From contig NZ_JACVVE010000012.1 of the NCBI RefSeq assembly GCF_016648105.1, positions 62,001 to 126,000 on the forward strand: 64,000 bases of DNA. Reading direction: 5' to 3'. How positions within the stretch are numbered: position 1 is the stretch's first letter; each line of letters starts with the position of its first letter. Shown one piece after another: positions 7,935 to 16,431 of this stretch. This stretch comes from Pseudomonas sp. S31 (GTDB taxonomy: Bacteria > Pseudomonadota > Gammaproteobacteria > Pseudomonadales > Pseudomonadaceae). The notes under the pieces were generated by a model. The model worked only from the letters and a program-made list of their open reading frames with translations. It had not been told where the DNA came from and did no database searches. A program made the position numbers and the translations under genes.

Positions 7935-9470
7935 ATGAAACCGCCAACCTCCGAAGACGTCACCCGGCAATTGCAGCAGGCCCACTTTCCGCAGAAAAGC
8001 CGTGAGCAGCCAGCCAACCCGATCGGTGAAACAGCAATGGTCGTGACGCTGGAGCAATTGCGGCCTTACGAACTGAATCCTCGTGTGGTGCGCAACCCGC
8101 TGTACGACGAGCTCAAAGCCTCCATTCGCGAACGCGGCCTGGACCATCCTCCTTCAATCACACGCCGGCCCAACGAGCAGCACTTCATCATTCGCAATGG
8201 CGGCAACACTCGCCTGAGCATTCTCGGCGAGCTGTGGCAGGAAACCCGTGAGGAGCGATTCTTTCGTCTCAACTGCCTATACCGCCCCTGGCAATCTGAA
8301 TCGCATGCCTTGCTCGGGCATTTGGCCGAAAGTGATCTGCATGGACAACTGACGTTCATCGAGCGGGCGTTGGCGGTCGCGAAGCTATTGGACATGTTCC
8401 AGCAGCCCGGCGAGGCCCTCAGTCAACGTGAGCTCGCCACACGGTTGAGCAAGGGTGGCTACCCAATTTCTCAGTCGCATATCAGCCGCATGTTCGATGC
8501 GCTCGAGTTTCTCCTACCCTCCATTCCCCAGGTGCTGTATGCAGGCCTCGGTAAACCCAACATTGAGCGCGTATTAACCCTGCGACGCCGAGCCGAGTCG
8601 ACCTGGAATCAGTATCTAGGTGAGCCCCAGCAGTTCGCGCTGCTCTGGATGGAAGTGCTATCCGCCTTCGATGACGAGAAACCCGAGCTGGATGCCAGCG
8701 ATCTGCAGGATGAGCTGATCGCGAAAATGGCTGTGTACCTGAACCAATCGCCGCGCGTCCTGGCGCTGGATATCCACCAGGACAGCCGTGCGCTGCCGAA
8801 CTTCACACCGCCAATGCCGAGCCTATCGCAACAAGGCGCAAACCCTAGCCCAACACCTCCAGCGGACCAGGCTATTGAGGCAGCGAAAATTCCTGAGGCG
8901 CAGAGCGTTGATCCGGACGTAGCCAGTGTTGGAGACAGTCCCAACCCGGAACCGCGGTTGCCGCATATCCTGCAAGCACTTGGAAGCGAATCGTCCGAGG
9001 CTAGGCATTCTGAGATCGGCGATTCAGACCCAACCACCCCATGTGCGATAAACAACCGTTCTGGGGCAGTCTATGACATCAACGGCCTGCGTGAGCGCTG
9101 TGCCGAGCTGGCCCAAGGCCTCGCTACTTACGCCGATGCCGACGACTTGGTGTTGCGGCAATCAGAGGGTCTCGGTTTCAACCTTTCTTTGGACCAAGGC
9201 ACGCCCCTCACGCCTCGACACACGGGCATCCAACTGCTGCTCTCCGCGCTGCTGCGCCTGCAGGATGACGTGGCCTGGGCGCAACGCCAACAGTTACCCG
9301 CCGCCCTGTTTGGGCAATTGCTGATTGGCGCTTACGACCTTCCGTTCGCCGAGCGCCCAGCCCTGACCATTGGCCTCGAGCGCTTGCCAGACGAACAGCT
9401 TGAGCAGCTGTTTGCCCTGATCCGCCATGCTCGGCAGCTGATCGATACCACGCTGTCGACCCTTCGCTAA
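7935..9470 (+). CDS. parB: ParB-family protein, PFGI-1 class ICE type
   Basis: The 511-residue protein starts at the ATG at 7935 with GGAGG upstream. Residues about 35-120 form a ParB/Spo0J N-terminal nuclease-like domain (LEQLRPYELNPRVVRNPLYDELKASIRERG and RNGGNTRLSILGEL), followed by a helix-turn-helix region (LSQRELATRLSKGGYPISQSHISRM). A proline-rich linker of low complexity spans about 290-370, and a helical C-terminal domain follows. This is the layout of ICE ParB proteins (TIGR03764), which are longer than chromosomal ParB. It probably works with ParA in partition of the element. Confidence 0.9.
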   Translation: MKPPTSEDVTRQLQQAHFPQKSREQPANPIGETAMVVTLEQLRPYELNPRVVRNPLYDELKASIRERGLDHPPSITRRPNEQHFIIRNGGNTRLSILGELWQETREERFFRLNCLYRPWQSESHALLGHLAESDLHGQLTFIERALAVAKLLDMFQQPGEALSQRELATRLSKGGYPISQSHISRMFDALEFLLPSIPQVLYAGLGKPNIERVLTLRRRAESTWNQYLGEPQQFALLWMEVLSAFDDEKPELDASDLQDELIAKMAVYLNQSPRVLALDIHQDSRALPNFTPPMPSLSQQGANPSPTPPADQAIEAAKIPEAQSVDPDVASVGDSPNPEPRLPHILQALGSESSEARHSEIGDSDPTTPCAINNRSGAVYDINGLRERCAELAQGLATYADADDLVLRQSEGLGFNLSLDQGTPLTPRHTGIQLLLSALLRLQDDVAWAQRQQLPAALFGQLLIGAYDLPFAERPALTIGLERLPDEQLEQLFALIRHARQLIDTTLSTLR

Positions 9471-9486
9471 CGTGAGGAGCCACCTC

Positions 9487-10038
9487 ATGACCACGACTTT
9501 CAACCTGTTGAACCATGCCATGTTAAATCAGGTGCTGCATGAGCTGCGCCACGGGCGCTTGCAGCGCTGCAAAGCGCTCGGCCTGGCAGATGAGGACATT
9601 GAGGTGCTGCAATCGCTGCCGCCGACCACGCTGTCGCAGCTGGCGCATTCGACGATCAGTTGGGTAGAGATCAAAGTCGATACCACCGTGCTGCGACGAC
9701 TTATCGCCCAGGCCGAGCGCGACGAACTAAATGAGCGGTTGATCAACCGGGCACTGAAGCTCGGCGCCAGCTCAAGCATCATGTACCGCTGCTTCGGCCT
9801 GGACCATTCGGAAACCGCCCTGCGCCGCCGGGTACTGAAGATCGAAACCCACCGCGGTCGACCGGTACAACTCACTGAGGCGCAGGAGCATGCGGTGTGG
9901 AACCGCTGGAGCCAGTTGCGTGAGGAAGATCCGGACAATGATCCACTCGACGCGATGATGATGCTCGCCGAAGAGCAGCACATCAGCCTGACGCTGATCT
10001 GGCAACAGATCGAACTGTACGGAGGTGCCCCATGCTGA
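9487..10038 (+). CDS. DUF2857 family ICE protein (STY4526-like)
   Basis: The 183-residue product starts at 9487 behind GAGGAGC. It is helical and basic in the middle (RLINRALKLGASSSIMYRCFGLDHSETALRRRVL), which looks like a helix-turn-helix with a following positively charged strand. This pattern fits the DUF2857 family found next to parB in SPI-7-like elements. Similar ICE proteins have been linked to transcriptional activation of transfer genes (FlhC-like folds), but its role here is not established. It overlaps the next gene by 7 bp, so the two are coupled. Confidence 0.78.
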   Translation: MTTTFNLLNHAMLNQVLHELRHGRLQRCKALGLADEDIEVLQSLPPTTLSQLAHSTISWVEIKVDTTVLRRLIAQAERDELNERLINRALKLGASSSIMYRCFGLDHSETALRRRVLKIETHRGRPVQLTEAQEHAVWNRWSQLREEDPDNDPLDAMMMLAEEQHISLTLIWQQIELYGGAPC

Positions 10039-11252
10039 GCTTCTACGAGGTCGACTGGCAGGACGTCGTGCGCCAGTGCTACGACGCACTCCGGCGGCGC
10101 TTGGAATGGCAGGCCGCCCAGGCAAAACTGGCAGAGGCCGCTGCTGCAGAGGCTCCGGTACGCACGATCTACTACGGCGACAACGATCCTTTGCCAATGA
10201 AGCTGTTGCTCGACCGCCGCCTCACGCCGCTGGAACGCAATACCTGGCAGGTGCTGCGCTGGCTGATCACCGAGCGTAAGGTACAGACACCCCGGTATCA
10301 GGACCTTCAGCCCTATCTGGCCACCAGCCCGTGCGGTACCCAGGCCTCCCGTGAAACGATCGCCCGGGCGCTGAATGTCTTGCGCACCACCCGCTGGCTC
10401 AGCCTGGTCGAACGCTCGCGGGATGCGCAGGGCTGTCTACGCGGCTGCGTCTATGTACTGCACGGAGATCCGTTGACGGCGGCCGAGCAGCTCGAGCTCG
10501 ACAGTGGCTATCGATCCCTGCTGCTGCAGAATCTGAACCACGCCACCAAGGGCGTCAGGGATGTCAGCGAGCATGTGATCGCGGAAATTCAAGCCGACTC
10601 TAAGGTCGCGAGCGCCGACAAAGCCTTCCTCGCGACGCCCCCGGCCGCGGCTCAGCAACACTTGCTGCCGCTGACAAACGCCGACGCGGCGCATTCCGAA
10701 CTCGGTGAAGGCCACCCGGTTCGGAATCTCACGGCCCCGGAAACGGATTCCGAATCCTGCGGCAACCCCCCGATTTCCGCTGCCGTTCGGAATGCCGACG
10801 ACGGCCGTACAGTACAGAAAGACAAAAGCAAAAAAAGTACAGTACTGGCGCACGTGGAGTTCGGACGAGCGCGCTGGCCAGAGGATCTAAAACTGAGCCC
10901 TGCCGAGCGGCGCATGGCCTCTCAAGCGATGCGCCCGCTCGAGCCGGAACAGCAACAAGCGGTAATCAACGAGGCGGCGGTGCGTTGCGCCCGTGGCGAG
11001 ATCCGAAAACCAGTCGCCTATCTCATGGGGTTGATCAAGCGGGCGTGCTGCGGCGAATTCAACCTATGGGCCGCCCGCAGCGATACGACTGCCCCAAAGC
11101 ACACACCTCGGCGCCCGCCAGCCGCTGTGTCGGAACCTGAACCACTTCGCGAGCGCCGGCAGCCCGGCGAGCAGCGCACCGCCTCGCCACTTGCCCTCGC
11201 CTGCCTGGAAGAACTCAAACTGCGCTGCCGCGTCCCCGCTGCATCGACCTAG
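10032..11252 (+). CDS. STY4528-type pathogenicity-island replication protein
   Basis: The 406-residue protein has the N-terminal winged-helix-like part of the STY4528 family (RTIYYGDNDPLPMKLLLDRRLTPLERNTWQVLRWLI, residues about 38-80, and QASRETIARALNVLRTTRWLSLV about 105-127). A variable linker follows, then a conserved C-terminal segment (LSPAERRMASQAMRPLEPEQQQAVINEAAVRCARGEIRKPVAYLMGLIKRA). The domain plan resembles replication initiators that bind DNA through tandem winged helices. It is translated in overlap with the DUF2857 gene. It probably supports replication of the excised element. Confidence 0.82.
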   Translation: MLSFYEVDWQDVVRQCYDALRRRLEWQAAQAKLAEAAAAEAPVRTIYYGDNDPLPMKLLLDRRLTPLERNTWQVLRWLITERKVQTPRYQDLQPYLATSPCGTQASRETIARALNVLRTTRWLSLVERSRDAQGCLRGCVYVLHGDPLTAAEQLELDSGYRSLLLQNLNHATKGVRDVSEHVIAEIQADSKVASADKAFLATPPAAAQQHLLPLTNADAAHSELGEGHPVRNLTAPETDSESCGNPPISAAVRNADDGRTVQKDKSKKSTVLAHVEFGRARWPEDLKLSPAERRMASQAMRPLEPEQQQAVINEAAVRCARGEIRKPVAYLMGLIKRACCGEFNLWAARSDTTAPKHTPRRPPAAVSEPEPLRERRQPGEQRTASPLALACLEELKLRCRVPAAST

Positions 11253-11262
11253 CACCGGAACA

Positions 11263-11308
11263 CAGTGGATTTGATGCCTAGTGTGATCAAATCCAGAGAC
11301 GTCCACTG
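11263..11308. repeat. Nested inverted repeats between STY4528-type and TIGR03761 genes
   Basis: An outer pair, CAGTGGA (11263-11269) and TCCACTG (11302-11308), encloses GGATTTGAT (11267-11275) and ATCAAATCC (11286-11294). The two pairs share three bases, so they could form alternative hairpins. There is no T-tract, so an operator or a translation-control structure is as likely as a terminator. Confidence 0.5.
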
Positions 11309-11403
11309 TTTGAAAATGCGAGCCCAGCACCTTCGCGTTGATCCACGCCGAGTGCGATGACACAGCTCATCGTCTGCCTCACTTCAACGGCGAGGAACTG
11401 GCG

Positions 11404-12159
11404 ATGGTCGACCACTACCAGCTCAACCTGGGCTCACTGCGCAGCAGCATCACGCTCACCCTGCACACTCATCATGCCGCGCGTTTGTGGCAGGGACGCG
11501 CCGCCCGCGAGGGCGTGCATGGCATCCTCGGCATGGCCGGCTACATCAGCGTGACCAACCTGCTCAAGCAGGCCAGCAGCCAGGACGATCCCTTTGCCGA
11601 CTGGTTCATGCTGCAACTCGAAGACAAGCTGCTGCAGGCGAAGGCTGATCTGCAGACGTTGACCCAACAGGTCAGCCTAGTGGAGCGCGACCTGCCCACT
11701 CAGGTCGATGTCGGCGACAACCTCAATATCCATCCGGTGACCCTGCCGCTGTTCATCGGCAGTCAGCTGGGCTTTCTCGCCGTCTACCTGCTGACCGATT
11801 ACGACACGTTGGTGCGGCGTGTATTGCTGGCGCACCACACCGCGCTGATTGGCCGTGGCGACATGGAGATCTGGATCGACCACGGTGCGCACCTGCTGCG
11901 CAGCGTATTCGGCCTGGCCCAGCGCTACCGCCTGGCCGGCGTCAGCCGCGACGACGTGGCGGCCAACAACGCCCGCGCGCGGGAGGCCGTCGACAAGTTC
12001 GGCTTACCCCCGCAAGACGTCCTCGAGGGCACGCGCCGCTCCCGCTTTGCTCCGCCCATTCTGCGCCAGGCGATGGATGCGAGTCTGGCCACACCACCGA
12101 CTGAGGTCGCCGACGAGCCCTTGATCGTGCCGCCTGTGCCGGAAGGCGGTGACGCATGA
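11404..12159 (+). CDS. Integrating conjugative element protein, TIGR03761 (PFL_4669) family
   Basis: The start is set at the ATG at 11404 (MVDHYQLNLGSLRSSITLTLHTHHAARLW), which matches the typical family N-terminus; the frame extends further upstream without a good start. The 251-residue product keeps the family features I recall: HHAARLWQGRAAREGVHGILGMAGY, then QVDVGDNLNIHPVTLPLFIGSQLGFLAVYLLTDYD. The function is unknown, but the gene is a constant part of this ICE backbone between the replication gene and ssb. Its stop overlaps the next start by 4 bp. Confidence 0.85.
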   Translation: MVDHYQLNLGSLRSSITLTLHTHHAARLWQGRAAREGVHGILGMAGYISVTNLLKQASSQDDPFADWFMLQLEDKLLQAKADLQTLTQQVSLVERDLPTQVDVGDNLNIHPVTLPLFIGSQLGFLAVYLLTDYDTLVRRVLLAHHTALIGRGDMEIWIDHGAHLLRSVFGLAQRYRLAGVSRDDVAANNARAREAVDKFGLPPQDVLEGTRRSRFAPPILRQAMDASLATPPTEVADEPLIVPPVPEGGDA

Positions 12160-12665
12160 CCCTAGCCGAAGCCATCGCGCGGCGCCTTTCAACGGATGCG
12201 TATCGTCAGCTCGAACAGGGTGCCTCCCTAAAAGGCCTTTTAAAGCCTTTTAAGGGTAAGGGGGAACTGCAGCAGTTCGCCGAATCGATCCTGCGCCTGC
12301 GCACCCAGGTCGCCGGGCTGATGGCAGGCATGCTGGCGATCGTGGCGCAGCCGCCTTTCACGCTTCTGGACCTGCGGTTGGTGGTGCAGCACAGCGCAGC
12401 CGGGACGGATTTTCTGCGCTGGCGCAGCCGTGACTTCAGCCGCATGGGCGCCGAGGTGTGGAAGCAGGCGATGGAGCAGCCGCACCTGGCACCTGCCGTG
12501 CGCGAGGCGCTGCACCAGCTGGAGGTCAACCGAGTGGTACTGAACCTGCAAATGAGCAGCCTGCACTCACTGCACCGCCAGGCCTCGGCGTCCGCTCACC
12601 AGTTACTCGACGCCGAGGTCGCCCTCGGCCGTTCCGTTTCCCCCCACCCGGAGTCAATCCCATGA
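12156..12665 (+). CDS. DUF3158 family ICE protein
   Basis: The 169-residue, mainly helical protein matches the DUF3158 family as I remember it (YRQLEQGASLKGLLKPFKGKG at the start, then DFLRWRSRDFSRMGAEVW and EVNRVVLNLQMSSLHSLHRQA). It overlaps the upstream TIGR03761 gene by 4 bp and the downstream ssb by 4 bp, so the three are translationally coupled. No enzymatic motif is visible. Its constant place beside ssb suggests a role in DNA processing or replication of the element. Confidence 0.82.
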   Translation: MTLAEAIARRLSTDAYRQLEQGASLKGLLKPFKGKGELQQFAESILRLRTQVAGLMAGMLAIVAQPPFTLLDLRLVVQHSAAGTDFLRWRSRDFSRMGAEVWKQAMEQPHLAPAVREALHQLEVNRVVLNLQMSSLHSLHRQASASAHQLLDAEVALGRSVSPHPESIP

Positions 12666-13099
12666 GCACGTTATTTGTTGGTGAAGGCAACATCGGCAGC
12701 GTCCCCGAGTTCCAGGAGTTCAACACCAACCCTGAAGAACCGCGTCGCCTGCTGCGGCTCAACGTGTATTTCGACAACCCAGTACCGCGTGACGGCAACT
12801 ACGAGGATCGCGGTGGTTACTGGGCCCCGGTCGAACTGTGGCATCGTGATGCCGAGCACTGGAGCACGCTGTTCCAAAAGGGCATGCGTATCCTGGTCGA
12901 GGGCCGTACGGTCAAGGAGGAGTGGGAGGACAGCGAGGACAACGCGCGGGTGACGTTCAAGGTCGAGGCCCGGCGCATTGGCATCCTGCCCCACCGCCTG
13001 GCGTCGGTGACCATGCGTGAGAAGAGCCAGGGCGGAGGCAAAGACGACGGCGTCAGCACTGGCCGTAAACCCGCGAGCAAGAAGAGCCCGCGCAAGTAG
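12662..13099 (+). CDS. ssb: ICE single-stranded DNA-binding protein
   Basis: The 145-residue protein starts MSTLFVGEGNIGSVPEFQEF, the usual opening of ICE-borne SSB proteins of this class, and has an OB-fold pattern (RLLRLNVYFDNPVP, GYWAPVELWHRDAEHWSTLFQKGMRILVEGR, VTFKVEARRIGILP). The C-terminus is basic (GRKPASKKSPRK) and lacks the acidic DDIPF tip of housekeeping SSB, so it probably does not recruit the same partner proteins. It is coupled to DUF3158. It likely protects single-stranded DNA during transfer or replication of the element. Confidence 0.88.
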   Translation: MSTLFVGEGNIGSVPEFQEFNTNPEEPRRLLRLNVYFDNPVPRDGNYEDRGGYWAPVELWHRDAEHWSTLFQKGMRILVEGRTVKEEWEDSEDNARVTFKVEARRIGILPHRLASVTMREKSQGGGKDDGVSTGRKPASKKSPRK

Positions 13100-13192
13100 G
13101 GTGATGTGTGGTACTCGGTGGACTGGCCGAGCCAGCGTGCATCTGGTCAGAACGGGCACCCACCGAGCGCGGCACACTCTGCAGGTGGTCGC

Positions 13193-13420
13193 TCAATGGC
13201 GCGATGATGACGCCAGCGTACTATGGGCCAGCAGCAACGAGGCCTGCTCCAGGTGTTCATCCAAAGCACGGAACGCGCGCCAGTGTTCGGGGCTTTCGCG
13301 CAGCCACGCCTCAAGCCGGGTGCGAGCATCGGGGTTGTCCGGCTCCAGGTGCGTGGCCAGCAACAACTCATACGCCTTCAACTGCAGAGCCTCGGCCCCA
13401 CCGTCCTTGCTTCCGTTCAT
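13193..13420 (-). CDS. Orphan DUF4880 (FecR N-terminal-like) small protein
   Basis: The start at 13420 has a GGAGG-type site about 9 bp upstream. The 75-residue product (MNGSKDGGAEALQLKAYELLLA then ARTRLEAWLRESPEHWRAFRALDEHLEQ) matches the DUF4880 domain that normally forms the cytoplasmic N-terminus of FecR anti-sigma factors. Here the transmembrane and periplasmic parts are missing. It is divergent from an XRE regulator and the two share a palindrome-rich intergenic region, so they are probably co-regulated. It could be a remnant or a stand-alone regulator. Confidence 0.7.
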   Translation of the reverse strand: MNGSKDGGAEALQLKAYELLLATHLEPDNPDARTRLEAWLRESPEHWRAFRALDEHLEQASLLLAHSTLASSSRH

Positions 13421-13468
13421 GTCCCTACCCTCCACGAGAGTTGGCAACTGCACTTTACTGGGGTGATA

Positions 13469-13503
13469 CGCCTCATAAGGTTGATAGTCAACCTTATGAG
13501 GCG
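13469..13503. promoter_or_regulatory. 35-bp palindrome, putative XRE operator 1
   Basis: CGCCTCATAAGGTTGA, a 3-bp centre (TAG), and the exact reverse complement form a perfect 16-bp-arm palindrome. It lies between the divergent DUF4880 and XRE genes and shares the core GGTTGA-N3-TCAACC followed by a TATG element with the next site. Confidence 0.65.
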
Positions 13504-13505
13504 TT

Positions 13506-13535
13506 CATATGCGCGGGTTGATGGTCAACCATATG
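13506..13535. promoter_or_regulatory. Second palindrome, putative XRE operator 2
   Basis: CATATG at the left and ATATG at the right flank the same core as operator 1, GGTTGA-TGG-TCAACC. The two cores are separated by about three to four helical turns, as expected for cooperative binding by a dimeric XRE repressor that controls its own gene and the divergent one. Confidence 0.6.
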
Positions 13536-13557
13536 GGTCGAATTGGAGAACGCCCCA

Positions 13558-13902
13558 TTGCCCGCGAAGAAGCCTAGCCTACGCCATCATATTGGCCGCC
13601 AATTGGCCAAAGTCCGCACTGCCTGCAATCTGACGCAGGAAGAAGTGGGCGTACGGCTGAACGTAACCGGCGAGGCAATTTCCCGCATGGAGCGGGGCCA
13701 AGTCGACCTGTCAGTGAGCAAGCTGCTACGGTTGGCGGACATATACCAATGCACGGCAGACGAACTGTTACTGGCCGCGAGCAGCCGGCCTCTCGATCAA
13801 GGGCTGGTGATCGCTGAACTGCTGCAAGACCTGAATGAAGCCGATCGGCTATATGCCGTGGAGAACTTGCGCCAACTGGCCACCCACCTCGCCCAGCGCT
13901 GA
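13558..13902 (+). CDS. XRE-family transcriptional regulator
   Basis: The start is taken at the TTG at 13558 because GGAGAA lies 9 bp upstream; another TTG at 13543 is possible. The 114-residue protein has a lambda-repressor-type helix-turn-helix (HIGRQLAKVRTACNLTQEEVGVRLNVTGEAISRMERGQVDLSVSKLLRLADIY) and a short helical C-terminus (AELLQDLNEADRLYAVENLRQLATHLAQR) suited to dimerisation. It probably binds the two palindromes just upstream and represses itself and the divergent DUF4880 gene. Confidence 0.87.
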   Translation: MPAKKPSLRHHIGRQLAKVRTACNLTQEEVGVRLNVTGEAISRMERGQVDLSVSKLLRLADIYQCTADELLLAASSRPLDQGLVIAELLQDLNEADRLYAVENLRQLATHLAQR

Positions 13903-14027
13903 TCTGCGCACTCCACTCACGTTCCCTTTAGGCTGATCGCTGAAGTGATCTGCGCCCATTCGGCTTTCCGCTAGCCTCGCCTTCCCACCCCGGCACGCTG
14001 TTATGAACCGACTGGGAGTGCCTGCTC

Positions 14028-16001
14028 ATGCGTCTGTTCATCTGTGAAAAACCTTCGCAAGCGCGCGATATCGCTCGCGTGCTCCAAGCCACGCGGTGCG
14101 GCGACGGCTGCCTGGTGGGGTCGGGAGTGACAGTGACCTGGTGCGTTGGCCATCTGCTGGAGACCGCGCCACCGGAAGCCTATGGCGATCGCTACAAGCG
14201 CTGGACCCTGGAGGATCTGCCCATCATCCCCGGGCAGTGGCAAGTCGTCGTCAAACCGAAGGTGGCCAAGCAGCTGAAGGTTATCCAGGGCCTGCTGCAG
14301 TCATGCTCCGAGGTGGTAATCGCCACAGACGCCGATCGCGAGGGCGAGATGATTGCTCGCGAAATCATCGAGCGTTGCGAGTACCGCGGTCCGATCCAGC
14401 GCCTGTGGTTGTCTGCCCTGGATGAGGCATCAATCCGCCGAGCCTTGGCCACCCTACGCCCAGGTGAGCAGACCCTGCCGCTGTACCACTGTGCACTGGC
14501 GCGATCGCGGGCTGACTGGCTGATCGGCATCAACCTCAGCCGCTTGTTCACCCTGCTGGGCCGACGTGCCGGCTTTGACGGGATACTGCCGGTGGGACGG
14601 GTGCAGACGCCGACGTTGCGCTTGGTGGTCGAGCGCGATCGCGCCATCGCCAGCTTTGTCCCCAAACCGTTCTGGACCGTTGAAGCCACGTTGGAGGCCG
14701 ACGGCACGCACTTTCGCGCACGATGGCAACCCCCGGCGAATGCCTGCGATGACAGCGGTCGTTGCCTCACCGAGACCGCTGCGCAGGAGGCCGCCGCACG
14801 ACTGGAGCACCGAGCCTCGGCACAGGTCAGCAGCGTCGAGGTCGAGGCCGTCCGCGAAGGTCCACCCCTACCCTTTGACTTGGGCACCCTGCAGGAAGTC
14901 TGTTCCGCCAAGCTGGGCCTGGGCGTCCAAGAAACGCTGGCCGCTGCGCAGGCGTTGTACGAGAACCATAAGGCCACGACCTACCCACGGACCGACTGCG
15001 GCTTCCTGCCCGAGAGCATGCTGAATGACGTGCCCAAGGTACTGCGAGCCCTCGCCGCCGCATCGCCGGCCTTGGCGCAGTGGTTGAAATCGGCTGACCC
15101 AGCGCGACGGTCGCGCGCCTGGAACACGCCCAAGATCACCGCCCACCACGGCATCATCCCCACCGCCGTGGTCATCGACCTGACGCAGTTGTCCGAGCAG
15201 GAGCGCGCCGTCTACTCGCTAATCCGCGCCCGCTACCTGGCCCAATTCCTCCCTGATCATGAATACCTGAAGAGCCAGGTGCTGCTGCAGGCGGGTCAGG
15301 ACCGCCTGCTCGCCCGCGGCAAGCAGATCCAGGTACGCGGTTGGAAAGCCGTGATCGACGAGCTCGGTGACAGCGATCGGCCAGAACCCAGCCAACCGCT
15401 GCCCACGTTGCACGAAGGCGCTGACATCACGCTGCTGGACGCTGCGGTCGCGGCCCACCTGACCCAGCCGCCGAAAGCCTTTACCGAAGGTACCCTGGTC
15501 AAAGCGATGAAGACCATTGCCAACCAGGTGGACGATCCGCGTCTCAAGCAGAAACTCAAGGACAGTATCGGCATTGGTACCGAAGCCACCCGCGCGGCGA
15601 TCATCCAAGGCTTGATTGATCACGGGTACTTGCAGATAAAAAGGCGTAGCCTGGCGGCATCGGCCGCCGCGCACACGCTGATTGAGGCCGTACCCCGGGA
15701 GGTCGCCGACCCTGTGCTGACCGCCCTCTGGGAGCAGGCGCTGGACCGTATCGAGTCAGGCCAGCTCAGCGTCGATACCTTCCTCGCCAAGCAGGCGGCA
15801 TGGCTGACTCAGCTGGTGCAGAACCACCGCTCGCTCACGCTGCCACTGCCGCCACCGAAGGGCCCAAGCTGTCCGGTGTGCCGCAGTGCCATGCGCCAGC
15901 GCAAGGGCCGGACCGGAGACTTCTGGTCGTGCACGCGCTACCCGGACTGTAAGGGCACGAAGCCCGTGGAGACGAGCAAGCGCCCGGTCAGATCCAAGTA
16001 G
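14028..16001 (+). CDS. topB: DNA topoisomerase III, ICE-encoded
   Basis: The 657-residue type IA topoisomerase has the TOPRIM domain at the start (MRLFICEKPSQARDIARVL; ATDADREGEM at about 99-108 with the acidic DxDxE-type residues), the catalytic tyrosine in TTYPRTDCGF (Tyr319), and a C-terminal zinc ribbon (CPVCRSAM, then CTRYPDC). It relaxes or decatenates DNA by cutting one strand. ICEs of this class regularly carry their own topB near ssb, probably for replication of the circular form or processing of the transferred strand. It is followed by 755 bp without a gene. Confidence 0.95.
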   Translation: MRLFICEKPSQARDIARVLQATRCGDGCLVGSGVTVTWCVGHLLETAPPEAYGDRYKRWTLEDLPIIPGQWQVVVKPKVAKQLKVIQGLLQSCSEVVIATDADREGEMIAREIIERCEYRGPIQRLWLSALDEASIRRALATLRPGEQTLPLYHCALARSRADWLIGINLSRLFTLLGRRAGFDGILPVGRVQTPTLRLVVERDRAIASFVPKPFWTVEATLEADGTHFRARWQPPANACDDSGRCLTETAAQEAAARLEHRASAQVSSVEVEAVREGPPLPFDLGTLQEVCSAKLGLGVQETLAAAQALYENHKATTYPRTDCGFLPESMLNDVPKVLRALAAASPALAQWLKSADPARRSRAWNTPKITAHHGIIPTAVVIDLTQLSEQERAVYSLIRARYLAQFLPDHEYLKSQVLLQAGQDRLLARGKQIQVRGWKAVIDELGDSDRPEPSQPLPTLHEGADITLLDAAVAAHLTQPPKAFTEGTLVKAMKTIANQVDDPRLKQKLKDSIGIGTEATRAAIIQGLIDHGYLQIKRRSLAASAAAHTLIEAVPREVADPVLTALWEQALDRIESGQLSVDTFLAKQAAWLTQLVQNHRSLTLPLPPPKGPSCPVCRSAMRQRKGRTGDFWSCTRYPDCKGTKPVETSKRPVRSK

Positions 16002-16174
16002 CGGTGGCGCCAACGCTTGACGTCGACCGGCGGCGCTGCTGTAGTGGGACTGCCCATCGCCCCTGGCGATCCCAGACCGATTCGCTCCGGGCAGCTCGGT
16101 CAGACTCAATGAGTTCGGAGCCCTCTTCTCCAGCGCTCCCTGCGCAGACTTTACGTCTTCAGCGTCTGACTGAG

Positions 16175-16219
16175 GCGGATGACCCGCGCGGCTTGCTCCA
16201 GGCCGCAGGGGTCATCCGC
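16175..16219. repeat. Large compound stem-loop downstream of topB
   Basis: GCGGATGACCC (16175-16185) pairs perfectly with GGGTCATCCGC (16209-16219). Inside, GCGGC (16188-16192) pairs with GCCGC (16202-16206), leaving a 9-base loop. Eleven plus five base pairs, nearly all G+C at the base, make this one of the most stable structures in the window. Confidence 0.6.
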
Positions 16220-16241
16220 TTCGGCGGCCATGCTCAGCCCC

Positions 16242-16273
16242 GGTGCCCGCCGGCGAAAGACTGGGCACCTTTT
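16242..16273 (+). terminator. Terminator-like hairpin
   Basis: GGTGCCC (16242-16248) pairs with GGGCACC (16263-16269) and is followed by TTTT. It could end the topB transcript or a small RNA that includes the stem-loop just upstream. Confidence 0.5.
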
Positions 16274-16404
16274 GTGCGCGGATGCGTGCCAGTTGGTTCC
16301 GACCCAGGCCACGACAAGGGTCGGTTGATTGCGCGGAACGACAGCTTGAGGTTTGCGATGACTTGGCTGTCCGGATACGAGTCAAAGGTGGTCCCTCTCC
16401 TCTT

Positions 16405-16431
16405 AGCCTGATGACCGTCGGGCTATTTTTT
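16405..16431 (+). terminator. Rho-independent terminator before the DUF3577 promoter
   Basis: AGCCTGAT (16405-16412) pairs with GTCGGGCT (16417-16424), with two G-U pairs, then a run of six T. It lies about 65 bp ahead of the promoter at 16495 and insulates that transcription unit from upstream read-through. Confidence 0.6.

Noticed and set aside
13469..13535. CRISPR-like repeat
   Set aside because: There are only two related palindromes with no spacer array and they lie between divergent genes, so operators are the better reading.
16004..16411. 135-codon plus-strand frame after topB
   Set aside because: Arg, Pro and Cys-rich composition, no ribosome-binding site, and it runs through two strong hairpins; more likely non-coding structured DNA.
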